A stretch of DNA of 64,000 nucleotides, taken from positions 147,384 through 211,383 of the forward strand of contig JAURVB010007713.1 in assembly GCA_033002965.1 (NCBI GenBank), given 5' to 3'. Shown piece by piece: positions 25,695 through 37,544 of the stretch (position 1 is the stretch's first letter; each line of letters begins with the position of its first letter). Both the position numbers and the translations under genes were made by a program. The notes beneath the pieces were generated by a model. That model was given only the letters and a program-made list of their open reading frames with translations. It was not told the DNA's origin and ran no database searches. The stretch comes from Piper betle (lineage: Eukaryota > Streptophyta > Magnoliopsida > Piperales > Piperaceae).

Positions 25695-26231
25695 ACCTGT
25701 GTAAAACCCGCTATCCGAGTTAGGGTTTTATAGTCATTAGCCGGTCAGTTTGACCATTGTTCCAGTCAGTTCAGCTTTCAGAACACATGTGCGAGGCCGA
25801 GGCCGACTGTGTACACATGCTATGAGGGTTCATGTATACCCAAGTATCAATGATAGTGTCAGATACGCATCAGCAGACTGAGTTATTAGTAGATATGAGA
25901 GTATACAATTGATTTTATTTTTTTCATGTTGTGACCGTAGAATTAGTTTAGGCTAAATAACGCATTAGGACGCATTAGATGGTATTCGGGTGGGTTATTA
26001 GTTATCTAGCATGTCATTTGGATGTTGTGTTGTTTTGTTTGATTTTATGGGATTTTTCCCAATTTTTCTGGATTTTTCTGGAATTTATTACGAGTTAGTT
26101 ATTATTCTTGACTCAAGCTAGTGTCAAGTCAAGTTTTATTTATAAGTTTGCTACTCCTATATTTCTCATCTTCCTCCCCCACAACACCCCGACGTTTCAC
26201 CATCCTAAAACCTAGCCGCCGCCCTTGACTT

Positions 26232-26810
26232 TTGTCACGGCTGCCGACGCCACCTCACCGCCGATCAACGCCGCCCAGCCCAGTCGTGCTGTTGCCTTGC
26301 CGCCCCAACCACGCTTGGCCACCGACCAACTGTCACGACGCCAGAAATAGCCACGATTTCACAGCCACTCCCGACATGATTCTGCCACCGTCTGGGCCGA
26401 ACAGCCGCCACCATGACGTCGAAGTCCTTCCCCTCGACCTTGCTTACAGTTCCCCCTACCTAGCATCGCCGTCGAGGCCGGCCGTGGGTCTGATCGGAGC
26501 AATTGACCACCCCGATCGCACTCGACGCCGCCGTCGGTGGCCATTGCCGCCGCAGCTGCCCTTGTTGTCACCACCAATGGGTCAAGCTCGCCGAGACGGT
26601 GCTAACCCCTACCTCCGTTTGCCCCACTGGAGCAGTCGCCGGAAACCACCGGAACTGCCAGAAAATTGCCGGCATAGTCGCCGAAAACTGTCGACTCGCC
26701 TTCACCGCCTTCGTCCGTTGGCACCGATTTCAGCACCGATTGCGAGGTGGTTCTTCCTTTTTTTAGAATTATTACATAATGTTGTGGTCATGGTAGCATA
26801 TTGGAATTAA
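26232..26810 (+). other. GC-rich ORF inside the LTR, sense orientation
   Basis: A 192-codon Pro/Arg-rich reading frame lies in the U3 part of the solo LTR. The equivalent interval of the inverted copy (33713-34489, minus) is also open, with the same local words such as RPAVGLIGA, DRTRRRRRWP and GANPYLRLP, before frames diverge near the end. No known domain is recognised. It may be a composition effect, because GC-rich DNA has few stop codons. Confidence 0.35.
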
Positions 26811-27553
26811 TTTTATTAACTTCGTGATTTTAGTTTAATTAACTGTGAATTATGATAAACATGTGATGATTAGCGTAGATTGTGTTGTGTGATGTAAATG
26901 CTCACTAATGAAAATGTTAGTAAACCATGGAATGGTTAATTAAATGCTTTTTAACGAGTTAATTTTATGAATTTGCATGAATTAGGTTTTTGCATGCTAG
27001 TATTAGGTTATAACGGGTTAAATTGATTAAACCATTGTCACCTAATTAGAATAGGTAGGCTTTGAAATTGGAATTAAAAGTGCTAGGTAATAAGTAATGT
27101 AGGAAATCATAAAGTTATTAACTTGCTTGACAATTAGAGATTTAGTGTGATTGTTGAGATGATTATCATGTTTGATTAGATTCATTTATGAATGTGGATA
27201 TATTAGTTATATATGCGTGCATCATATATGTATGGGCGTTAGTAAATAGTTATGTTCATGTAGGTTCGTTGCATGAGCTCGCCGTCTAGGCACGAGACTA
27301 CAGTTGGAGCTTCTGACAGGTCTGTTAGGACATGCTTCTCAGGTTTTATCTCTCTACTCTATCAGTGATTTGATTTATTGATCGTAGGACGTGTCAAGTG
27401 GATGATTTATCAGACCCCACCTAACACGTGTCATCTGGTCGATTGTTTTCGGAATTAATAACCCTCGAGGATGAGATCCCTCGAGCTTGTTTTTGAAAAT
27501 AAGATCCACGTCAAGTTGCCTTCGGGCCTATTATAATAAATCCCAACCCAGCC

Positions 27554-27563
27554 CTATAAATAG
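27554..27563 (+). promoter_or_regulatory. TATA box of the solo LTR
   Basis: CTATAAATAG is preserved at the corresponding place (32946-32955, minus) of the sister solo LTR. It marks the likely U3/R boundary region and could still drive read-out transcription rightward. Confidence 0.6.
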
Positions 27564-28796
27564 TTTTATCTAGTTTTCAGTGAGACAAGAGAAGATGAGT
27601 CGACTTGTACGTGCCATAAGCGGATGCCATGCCAGTCAAAGTGGGCTCTGGATTAGTGCCAGCAGACTGTTCCATTCCCGAGGGATCCTGACAACTCCAT
27701 GTTTGAGTTCCTCACACTCGGAGAACGTGGAGGTTTACGGTGTTTAGTACAGCGCATGTCCAGACATGTGGTTCAAAGGGTACTAAAGGCGACTGCCTGA
27801 GAGTACTCAGCCTACGTGCTCAAGGCCAGGAGTAATATGGAGGTTTAGAGAGGGCTTAGGATAAAGTTTTACGTGAAGTACTTAAAAGGAAGTGCCGAGA
27901 GAGGCATAGTACCAGATAGATCAAGTTGCTGTTGAGTCAGCTGCTCAACGGTTCCTTTGTAGTTGCCCTTATGAGAGTTCTTGAGGAAGATATATGATTG
28001 TTTGCTTTTCATGAGAGTTTTCTCTCATGTTCCAGTTTGATATTAGTTATTTCCGGACCAGTGACACCCATTGCTGACGTTTTTCTACTATATGTAGGTG
28101 AGGATGATGAATGGTGTATGCCGGCCTTGACGAAGGACTAGTACTTGCATTGCACACACATGCCTAGAGCCACGTTGACTTTTGTGTAAGATATGATGTG
28201 GGTTGAATGATGCTTGGTGATATACATGGTTTTCTACATATGCATGAGCTATGAGAATTGTAGGTTTTTCTTAGAAATGTATGAATTATTTTGGAAATGT
28301 TTTGGAAATGTTCTAGTGTCCAGGAATGATCAGCTATGTTGAGTTGAAAATGAACAAAAACATGATGAGCATGAATTGCAGGTGGGCGAGATGCTAATTA
28401 CAATATGTGTGGATGATTTGAATTCTATTGTGACATAAACTATTGTTTTATATATATACTATATTGTGCTGTATTTTAATAGGTCGTCCCATTATTGCAC
28501 TTTTAGGGGAAATTCTTTCGTTTTATTCCAGGATTTTTATGAATTTTTTGCTATTTTAATTATTTTTGTGTGTGGCTATCATCATGACATTCATGTAGTA
28601 TCCTATTATGGTTTTGCATCTCATTCATATATTGTTTGTGCATTAGCAACATGCTCCATCTTGAGACGTCGAGAGGGTTATGTCATAGCCGTTTAGGTTT
28701 TGGGTCAGCCAACTTAATCGGTTTATGAGTAGTTCGATCCTTTGTAACGGTTCCGGTCCGGGTTGAGAGTAAACTGGATTGGGGTGTTACAACCTG

Positions 28797-29503
28797 TCTT
28801 GTCACAATTATAACACTTCAAGTTCTTCCTAAATTTATACCTTCTTCGACTCTTGTCCCTTTTGTTTGTGTCTCTATTTTTCAATCTACCTCTTGCCTCT
28901 TCTCACACTAATGCATGAGACCTTAAAATTGGTTGAGATTTTCTTCTCACATCCTCATTCAGTAAACTGCTTGTCACTATGTCCATTGTTACTATGTCCA
29001 TCCGGAGCAGCATTGCTCAACAAGATCACCAATGTTTCCCAGTTCTCTGGCAATGTGTTGAGGAGCAGGATAGCTTATCATTCCTCATCTAAAGCCATCT
29101 TCATCCTGGCAAGTTGAGTAATAATACTCTTCATATCATTGAGAAGCTCGCTTATGTCACTTCCATTCTTATACCTCAAATTCACTAATTTCCTTATCAA
29201 AAGGATCTTGTTGCCAGCAATATTCCTCTCATAAATTTCTTAGAGTTTATCCCATATTGGTTTTGAGGATGTCAATTCAGAAACATAATGATACACAATT
29301 TCATCTACTCATTGTCTCAAATAGGCCATAGCCATCCTATCTAACTTATTTCAGTCTTTATCAATCACCTCTATCGGTTTCTGACTAGTGATAGGTTCAT
29401 ACAAATCCTTGGAATATAGATGATCAATCATCTTTTCTTTCTAATAGTGCCAGTTACTCGGCCCCTTAAGAGATATCATCTTAGCATACTTCTCATCAGT
29501 CAT
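28797..29503 (-). pseudogene. Copia gag, N-terminal part
   Basis: The start codon is at 29503 (minus strand), downstream of the PBS. The reading shows MTDEKYAKMISLKGPSNWHY and then a stop, so the protein is truncated unless read through. It continues with MAMAYLRQWVDEIV, NLRYKNGSDISELLND and LLLNTLPENWETL, typical of copia gag (UBN2 / DUF4219 type). It ends in LKCYNCDKTG, the first half of the CCHC zinc knuckle, exactly where the solo LTR entered. Confidence 0.85.
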
Positions 29504-29615
29504 CTTGTTGAAATATAAATCACAAACACGCCAACTAGGCCTTTAAAAATTTCATCGAACACCTAGTGGGCGACAAATATTATCGACAACCAAAAATCTA
29601 TAACCAACTAACTTG

Positions 29616-29627
29616 GCTCTGATACCA
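29616..29627 (-). other. Primer binding site (tRNA-iMet) of the copia element
   Basis: The minus strand reads TGGTATCAGAGC, a perfect match to the initiator-Met tRNA complement, two bases inside the 5' LTR end at 29630. Confidence 0.92.
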
Positions 29628-29629
29628 CT

Positions 29630-30165
29630 TGTGGGGATTAACCAAATAAAATCCTCATTTCAACTGAAAAGGATGAGAATACCAAATAAGATATAGACAC
29701 ACCACAAACTCAAAAGAAAAACCAATTTTACATGAAAAATCCTAAATTTAGAAAAAAAAAACCACAAGGCAAATGACCAGATCAAATTCACTATATCACA
29801 ACTTTGATACATAATAGATCTACAGGAGAATAAACTCCTAAATATCAATTTACTATACTTTACACAAAATTGATATTAACCACAAAAAAATAAAATAGAG
29901 AGTTATATATTAAGAACTTGGCGATGTTATTATTGACGATTGCAAGCGAAATCTGAACAAACATTTGCCTTTCTTCAATCCACACAATTTTCCTTTCTCC
30001 TCTCTGGCCCTTTTTCTAAAAAAAACAAAATCCCCAAATAGCAAAAGAAGAAAAGCGTCGGACGTATCTTTTATTCCTTTCAACTAACCAAATCTATAAA
30101 ATCTTGGTTTTTGCCCAAAACAGTGTTATAAGTTCATGTATTTACAGAGGAGGGACAACCGAACA
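29630..30165 (-). mobile_element. 5' LTR of the copia element
   Basis: 536 bp starting (plus-strand left edge) with tgtggggattaacc and ending gaccgaaca-like at 30165. It pairs with 21878-22391. It is 22 bp longer, partly through a c-a-a-a-t-c-c-c-c insert near 30030. Confidence 0.88.
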
Positions 30166-31733
30166 AAATTCTCATGTACAATGGTTGAAAAGAATCATCT
30201 CCAAAATAGATTAGGAGTTTTACCAATATCTGTGATCCACTTTCCTGTCTTCAGATCTATCATTGTCCAGTTGAAATTCTTCAACGTCATAGTTAAAGAC
30301 AAATGTACAATCCATTTATTGACACAATTTGTCGCACGGTGTGCAATGATGCAGTTCGTTGTAACATTTCTACTAACATTGTGTATGATGATGTAATTTG
30401 TGGACTCATGTCATCTTCTGATGCATATGCACATACAGATCGTGAGAGCAGACAATTTATCATTGTATTGTGCTTTACTGCATTTCGTTGTGCATGAGTG
30501 TCATGATAAAGTTCGGCACCTCATATTGTTCGGTCAATTGCAACACTCCAAAACTACGCTCAAAATAGTCATGTGATGTTACTATCGAGTTGGGTTGTGG
30601 TTTATATGGATTAAAATTAGTGGAATGACATAATCTTTCTAGGCGTCACATGATAGAAGGAAACTTCTATTAACAACCTAGAAGCCAAGGCCTTTACTCG
30701 CGTATCTTATTACATAAAATATTAATGAGCTGACCGATCAAATGGTACTATGCATTTGACAAAAACATATTTCTTGCCGTAACATTACATTGTGTCCGAC
30801 AAAGCACTCCATTCAGTACAATCTCTAGCACATCCATGCAAAACCAAATTAAAAGCTAAATTCTATATGGTGAAATCTTTGAAATTCCATGTCCTAAGGG
30901 AACACTGTCATCCTATACTCAGTTAACTCTTGAAATGAAAGAAAATATTAAATTGAATAAAGTTGGTTTACATCTTAACTCAAATCAATCTAAAACACTA
31001 ACAATCGTGGATTGAATAAACCTCTCTATCTTGACAAAGAAGACAATATCTACTGCGTAGCTAATGCATGATTGAATTAAAAAATGTCATGTGGCAACCT
31101 AATATACTCTATTTGCAATGATATGATGATACCAGATAAATAGGGATATTCATATTTCAACGCATAAAATATAGTCTATTTGATAATAATTAAAGATTAA
31201 ACATATACAAAGTAATATCAAAATACTTGCCTTAACACAACACTTGAATATCCTCCAGACTAAGCAAGATCACTAATCGAAAATCACCATTATTCTCATG
31301 TTAGAGCATAGGATTGTCGGAGTTATCTCATCAGAGTATTGCGTAGAATGTTAGAACAAAAAGTAACACTCTTTGGCTAGTGACCATTTAACAAATAATT
31401 ATAACATTTGGCCAACGAGTAGGCTAATTAATAATAATTTATAATGTCTTTCACTCGCACATAATTGGTAAATAAATAACTTATCATGAGCTTACATTAA
31501 AATATTGAAGCATTTCTTTAAATTTGTCACAAAGATTTGGTAATGTGGAGAGAACCTAATTAAAATAAAAAATCAAATTGTTATATTTTGACAAAACTTA
31601 GATCATTATAACATCACAAAAATGGACACTAAGAGGAAATGATTTAAGCACCTATAATATAAAGCACAATTAAGCACAAATAGATAATAATCAAGGCAAT
31701 AAATAATAAGCGAATGAGACAAGGAAGTACATG
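30166..31733. other. Spacer between the copia element and the inverted solo LTR
   Basis: AT-rich. The two short ORFs at 30136-30497 have no recognisable family. No repeats or RNA genes were seen. Confidence 0.5.
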
Positions 31734-32945
31734 TGTAACACCCCAATCCGGTTTACTCTCAACCCGGACCAGAACTGTTATAAAGGATCAAACTACTCGT
31801 AAACCGATTAAGTTGGCTGACCCAAAACCTAAACGGCTATGACATAACCCTCTCGACGTCTCAAGATGGAGCACGCCGCTAATGCGCAAACAATATATGA
31901 ATGAGATGCAAAACCTTAACAGGATACTACGTGAATGTCATGATAAAAACCACACACCAAAATAATTAAAATAGCAACAAAATTCATAAAACCTGGAATA
32001 AAACGGACAGAACCTCCCCTAAAAGTGCAATAAGGGGGCGACCTGTTAAAATACGACACAATATAGTATATATATAAAACAATAATTTATATCGCAATAG
32101 ACTTCAAATCATCCACACATACTGTAATTGGGTCTAGCCCACCTGCAATCTCATACTCAGCTCATTTGGTTCCTTTTCATTTCAGCATAGCACATCATTA
32201 GAGCTTTTCTCAAAACATTTCCACGCATTTCTAAAACATGGCATACAAGCCTCACAAACACATGCATAAATACTAATATGTAAATCTACTACAAAAGCCA
32301 ATCACATCACATCTTACGCAAAAGTCGGCGCGGCACCAGGTATGTGTGTGCAATGCAAGCGCTACTCCTTCGTCAAGGCCGGCATACGCCATTCATCATT
32401 CTCACCTACATATAGTAGAAAAACGTCAGCAACGGGTGTCACTGGTCCGGAAATAACTAATATCAAACTGGAACATGAGAGCAAACTCTCATGGAAAGCA
32501 AACCATCATATATATCTTCCTCAAGAACTCTCATAAGGGCAACTACAGAGGAGCCGTCGAGCAGCTGACTCAACAGCATCCCGATCTATCTGGTACTGTG
32601 CCACTCACGACACTTCTTTTTCAGTACTTCACGTAAAACTTTTATCCTAAGCCCTCTTCGAACCTCCATATTACTCCTGGCCTTGAGCACGTAGACCGAG
32701 CACTCTCAGGCAGTCGCCTTTAGTACCCTTTGAACCACAAGTCCGGACATGCGCTGTACTAAACAGTACCCGTAAACCTCCACGTCCTCCGGGTGTGAGG
32801 AACTCAAACGCGGAGTTGTCAGGATCCCTCGGGAATGGAACAGTCCGCTGGCACTAATCCAGAGCCCGCTTTGACTGGCACGACATCCGCTCATGGTACG
32901 TGCAGTCGACTCATCTTCTCTTGTCTCACTGAAAACTCGATAAAA

Positions 32946-32955
32946 CTATTTATAG
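32946..32955 (-). promoter_or_regulatory. TATA box of the inverted solo LTR
   Basis: The minus strand reads CTATAAATAG, identical to the box in the sister LTR, and points leftward. Confidence 0.6.
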
Positions 32956-33712
32956 GGCTGGGTCGGGATTTATTATAATAGGCCCGAAGGCAACTTGAGG
33001 TGGATCTTATTTTCGAAAACAAACTCGAGGGATCTCATCCTCGAGGGTTATTAATTCCGAAAACCATCGACCAGGTGACCCGTGTTAGGTGGGGTCCAAT
33101 AAATCATCCACCTGACACGTCCTACGATCAATAAATCAAATCACCGATAGAATAGAGCGATAAAACCTGAGAAGCGTGTCCTAACGGACCTGTCAGAAGC
33201 TCCAAGCGCAGTCTCGTGCCTAGACGGCGAGCTCCTGCAACGAACCTACATGAACATAACTATTTACTAACGCCCATACATATATGATGCACGCCTATAT
33301 AACTAATATATCCACATGCATACAATAATCTAATCAAACATGACAATCATCTCAACAATCACACTAAATCTCTAATTGTCAAGCAAGTTAATAATTTTAT
33401 AATTTCCTACGTTACTTATTACCTAACACTTTTAATTCCAATTTCAAAGCATACCTATTCTGATTAGGTGACAATGGTTTAATCAATTTAATCCGTTTAA
33501 CTTAATACTAGCATGCAAAAACCTAAATCATGCAAATTCATAAATTAACTAGTTAACAAACATTTAATTAACTATTCCATGGTTTACTAACAATTTCATT
33601 AGTGAGCATTTACATCACACAACACAATCTACGCTAATCATCACATGTTTATCATAATCACGATTAATTAAACTAAAATCATGAAGTTAATAAAATTAAT
33701 TCTAATATGCTA

Positions 33713-34489
33713 CTATGACCACAACATGTATGTAATAATTCTAAAAAAGAAGGAAGAACCACCTCGCGATCGGCGCTGAAATCGGTGCCGACGGACGAAG
33801 GCGGTGAAGGCGAGTCGGCGGTTTTCCGGCAACTGTGCCGGCGGTTTTCCGGCAGCTCCAGTGGTTTTCCGGTGACTGCTCCGGCGAGGCAATCGGAGGT
33901 AGGGGTTAGCACCGTCTCGGTGAGCTGGACCCAATGGTGGTGACGACAAGGGCAACCGCGGCTGCGATGGCCACCGACGGCGGCGTCGAGTGCGGTCAGG
34001 GCGGTCGGCCGCTCCGATCAGACCCACGGCTGGCCTCGACGGCGGCGCTAGGCAGGGGGAAAGGTAGGGGAAGTCGAGGGGAGAAGCTCCGACGTCATGG
34101 CGGCGGTGGTCCGGCGCAGACGGCGGCGGAATCGCGTCGGGAACGGCGGGAAATCGAGGGCGATTTCCGGCGTCGCGACGGCTGGACGGTGGCCGGGCGT
34201 GGTCGAGGCGGCAAGGCGACGGCACGACCGGGCTGGGCGGCGTCGATCGGCGGCAAGGTGGCGTCGACGGCGGTGGCAAAATCTCAGGGCGGCGGCGGTG
34301 AAGAAAAGTGTCGGGGTTTGGGGAGGAGATGAGAAGTATAGGGCGGTGGCAAAGTTGTAAATAAGACTTGACTCGACACCGGCTCGAGTCAAGAATGATA
34401 ACGGACTCGGAATAAATCCTAGAAAAATCCAGAAAAATTTGGGAAAATCCCATAAAATCAAACAAAGTATCACAACATCCAAATGACAT
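33713..34489 (-). other. 258-codon ORF within the solo LTR (sense strand)
   Basis: The longest ORF of the window. Its first ~75 residues are ordinary LTR sequence and the rest is Pro/Arg/Ser-rich with no recognised domain. The corresponding ORF in the sister LTR shares many words but breaks frame. It belongs to a repeat, not to a host gene. Confidence 0.4.
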
Positions 34490-34804
34490 GTCGTATAACT
34501 AATAACCCACCCGAATACCATCTAACGCGTCCTAATGCGTTATTCGGCCTAAACTAATTATACGGTCACAACATAAAAAAAATAAAATCATCAACTGTAT
34601 ACTCTCATATCTATTGATAACTCAGTCTGCTGATGCGTATCTGACGCTATCATCGATATTTGGGTATACATAAACCCTCATAGCAACGTGCGCATGGTCG
34701 GCCTCGGCCCCGCACACGTGTTCTGAAAGCTGAACCGACTCAAACTATGGTCAAACCGACCGGCTAACGACTATAAAACCCTGACTCGAGTCGTGGGTTT
34801 TACA

Positions 34805-35063
34805 ACATGTTTAAATTCACACATATATTTAATTTGGCAAATTAATCTCACAATGCAAGTTTTTAAGTGACCTTAACCATGTTATATATACTTATTGGCA
34901 ACCTCAAACCCTTTCTCACAAGCACCAAGTACTAAGGTATCTTGTAACCAACAGGCCTTCATTCTCAAGAACCCTCTAAATGTCGAGGAGTCTTGCAACT
35001 GGATCCTAACATCCTTGGAACACCATCAATTGAAGCTAATCCTTCCTTTCCTGTAACATCTCC
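34805..35063. other. Short spacer beyond the solo LTR
   Basis: Genomic sequence that held the solo LTR insertion, ending where the truncated Athila-type LTR begins. No features seen. Confidence 0.5.
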
Positions 35064-36067
35064 CAAAAAGTTAAATAAACTAAGCTTTGGATTTGATTGG
35101 TCATGATACTTGGCTCCACCCAATGGCTACAATTCATGGTGTTCAATGGAGTCGAATAGTTGGAAACTTGAAAGGACATTATAATTAATTAGACTACGTC
35201 GATTTGTGAACACCCTCTTCGAATTCTTATATCTCCACTTCTATATAAAGGGGTGGTCATTTGTTGTTGATCATATCTCATCTCTTGGCTTCGGAGTGTA
35301 GTGAAAGTAGTAGTTTTAGTTTTTGTAATTTATTTCTCTTTTATAATAAAAATTAGTTTCTTCTTTATAATGTTTTCTAATTTTTAGTATGGAGTAGTCT
35401 CTAATTTTCGTTCTAGAGAAGAATGGAACTTAATATGATTTAATTGAATTTATTTCAAGCTTTTACTCTTTTATTCAATCATATTGTTTGAATTATCATA
35501 TTCTTAATGCTAAGAATAGATTGATCACCTATTTCTTAGATCATGAGGTTTAATTAGATTTCGGGAGAAATTAATTAGATTAGTCATTGGTAGTTCATCA
35601 TACGATGAGTCTTTTGACTTGTTTGTCGTTGTAGTCGGAAGATACACAACACCGTATGCGGTTGTAAGGCAATTCTTAATGCGTTATTTTGTTGATTAAT
35701 CAATTATCACCGGGAGGTAGAAATTGAGGCAAAATAATAGAAGCATGAAGGAGCGGGAGCCACCATGTCATATAATTATCCTAGATCGACAATCCGAGGG
35801 AATAAAAGATAAGAGTAAGATATGATGAAGATTAACTTCATATTAAGGGAAATTCGACTCTAGAACGAGTTTTATAAATTTAACTTCGCTTTTTATTTAA
35901 GTTAGTATTTAGATTCCGTTAAGTTAATTATTTCTATTTTGTTCTTAATTTTATTTTCTTTAATTAATTTAAGAAAATTCATCTCCTTGTGGGACGATAC
36001 TCAATGTTATCATTATATTACTTGTTTCAACCATGTATACTTGCATGTTATTAAAAATATTCGAAAA
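35064..36067 (+). mobile_element. 5'-truncated LTR of Athila/Tat-type element
   Basis: Homologous to 38727-39879 from the ttaaataaactaagctttgg block through the catgtatacttgcatgtta end, but it lacks about the first 150 bp. A TATA-like tatataaagg lies near 35242. It is followed within seven bases by a tRNA-Asp-type PBS, so it is a true 5' LTR in plus orientation. Confidence 0.88.
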
Positions 36068-36073
36068 AGTTTT

Positions 36074-36091
36074 TGGCGCCGTTGCCGGGAG
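36074..36091 (+). other. Primer binding site (tRNA-Asp type)
   Basis: tggcgccgttgccgggag matches the tRNA-Asp complement used by Athila/Tat gypsy elements, differing only in the last bases. Confidence 0.88.
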
Positions 36092-36240
36092 ATCGAATTT
36101 TCTTAATTAATTTAGGATTAGAATTTTGAGTGTTTTTCTTTTATTTTTAGATTTTAGTGTCTGATTATATTTGAAAAAAAAACTATATCATTGTCTTCTT
36201 CCTTCTATTATTTATTATCATTTGTTTATTAGTACGGTCA

Positions 36241-36414
36241 CCCTTGTCTTCTTCTGATTTAAAGATTGAAAGGACTTTGAGAAACTTGTGTGCCGCTAGA
36301 AGAAGAGCACAAGAACCAATAGAGGAAGAAGCCATGCATTCATGGAGGACTGATAGTCCATTGGCTTATCATTCTCATCTCCAACCAAGAGAATACAATC
36401 AAGTACATGCGTAA
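36241..36414 (+). pseudogene. Start of Athila/Tat-type gag
   Basis: An open 57-codon stretch reads DLKIERTLRNLCAARRRAQE and then a Glu-rich segment, ending in TAA at 36414. The ERTLR..R motif is the usual N-terminal gag signature of plant Athila/Tat elements. It lies about 150 bp after the PBS as expected. The rest of gag does not follow on this strand. It occurs inverted at 38722-38125. Confidence 0.75.
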
Positions 36415-37373
36415 ATATGTTTACCTTTCGCTCTCATCTCCACTAATGTAAGTAATGCCAATTAATCAAAAATAGGATAAACAAGATAGAAAAATCAGAG
36501 GTTAATGTGCACCCTAGAATTAAAATCTTTTCCAAATCTTGACATACATGTACAACAAATCCCCAAGCAATATGACACACACTTCTTTAAATGTAGTATC
36601 GAATTGACCCAATATAAGAACTAACTTTGCTTTGATTTTCTATTAACTACCTACTACTTTTTCTTTTTCTCTTTTCTTTTAAACCAGTGGAAGACTATTG
36701 CTTCATCTTGTGTTTACTGGTGGAGGATCATTGCCTCATCTTTTCTTTTCTTCTTTTTTTTGTTTTTCTTCTTTTTTTTTACAAAGCAAAGTACCAATAA
36801 AATCCACACAATCTACTCAATCACCACTCTATAACACGCAATGCCTTCCCCCTATACTACTCAAAGTTTCATCCCTGTTAGAATTTAGAATGAATTCAAA
36901 ACACTAGGGTGCTAGGACTCAAACAGCAAGATATATTTTCAATAAAAAGGCCAAGGCTAAAATAAGGGTAATCAAACAAATATGTATGATAAAGGCCATG
37001 AAATTATCTACAGAGGATAATTTATATTAGGTAGGCTTGAAGAAAGGCCCAGACTCATCAAAAGAAATGCCTATATCATTTCCCATCCAAATGGCAAGCC
37101 AAATATTTCGCCTCAAAAGTCGCTAGGGCAAATTCTAAAAGTTATGACCATCATGTACAATCCTTATTGCAAAACATTCATTGAAATCATCTAAACCAAA
37201 GGATTGTGAAAATATTATAAGGTAGAGAACCAACTCTCGAATGCAATCTTTTACTCAGTTCATCCCTCATATCAATTAATCAAGTTTTCTCAAGAAAGGT
37301 AAGACTAATTCACATGTATCTATCATTGAACCAAGAGACTAAAATACCATTGCATAATAAAATTTTTATACTA

Positions 37374-37411
<38 letters not shown>

Positions 37412-37540
37412 AAACACGAGTCAAGCATGAAAAATATGCATAAAATTAAGGCATCACCCCCAAACTTAAACTAAACATTGTCCTCAAAAATAAAAATAAA
37501 GAAAAAGAAGTGAAAGAGAACTCCCTCATATCAATTAGTC
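36415..37540 (-). mobile_element. 3' non-coding domain of Athila-type element (inverted)
   Basis: The minus strand contains ttgaggacaatgtttagttt followed by aagtttgggggtgatgcc near 37495-37450, a hallmark just after pol in Athila/Tat elements. The rest is AT-rich, with a pyrimidine-rich tract (about 36655-36785) and a TA microsatellite (37376-37409). No coding homology. Confidence 0.65.
37376..37409. repeat. (TA)n microsatellite
   Basis: About 16 TA units inside the inverted non-coding domain of the Athila-type element. Confidence 0.95.
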
Positions 37541-37544
37541 GGTG

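Larger units (their letters stand above)
25700..28791 (+). mobile_element. Solo LTR (Tekay-like gypsy) inserted in copia gag
   Basis: 3092 bp from tgtaaaacccgctatccg to gattggggtgttaca. It is flanked by ACCTG on both sides (25695-25699 and 28792-28796), a perfect 5-bp target duplication. It is nearly collinear with the inverted copy at 31734-34804 and more distantly with 12727-15619. A CTATAAATAG TATA box lies at 27554-27563. The GC-rich interval 26200-26770 gives a 192-codon ORF. No internal domain remains, so it arose by recombination between two LTRs. Confidence 0.95.
21878..30165 (-). mobile_element. Ty1/copia element (Tork/Tnt1-like), minus strand, with nested solo LTR
   Basis: LTRs lie at 21878-22391 (3') and 29630-30165 (5'), with a perfect initiator-Met PBS and a PPT. 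The minus-strand order is gag, protease, integrase, RT, RNase H, which is the copia order. Removing the 3.1-kb solo LTR at 25700-28791 leaves an internal domain of about 4.1 kb, close to full length. Stops and frameshifts are scattered but many motifs survive, so decay is moderate. No matching 5-bp flanks were seen: the left is CGAGA and the right AAATT. The two LTRs differ visibly, which argues against a very recent insertion. Confidence 0.9.
31734..34804 (-). mobile_element. Solo LTR (Tekay-like gypsy), inverted sister copy
   Basis: 3071 bp from tgtaacaccccaatccgg to gtgggttttaca. It is flanked by ACATG on both sides (31729-31733 and 34805-34809). It is closely similar to the reverse complement of 25700-28791 along its whole length. 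Its minus-strand TATA box is at 32946-32955. The GC-rich interval 33740-34330 contains long overlapping ORFs on both strands. No internal domain remains. Confidence 0.95.

Noticed and set aside
33713..34521. Long ORFs on both strands (up to 258 codons) as possible host genes
   Set aside because: They lie wholly inside a solo LTR with a perfect TSD and reflect its GC-rich island. The protein has no domain and sister copies break frame.
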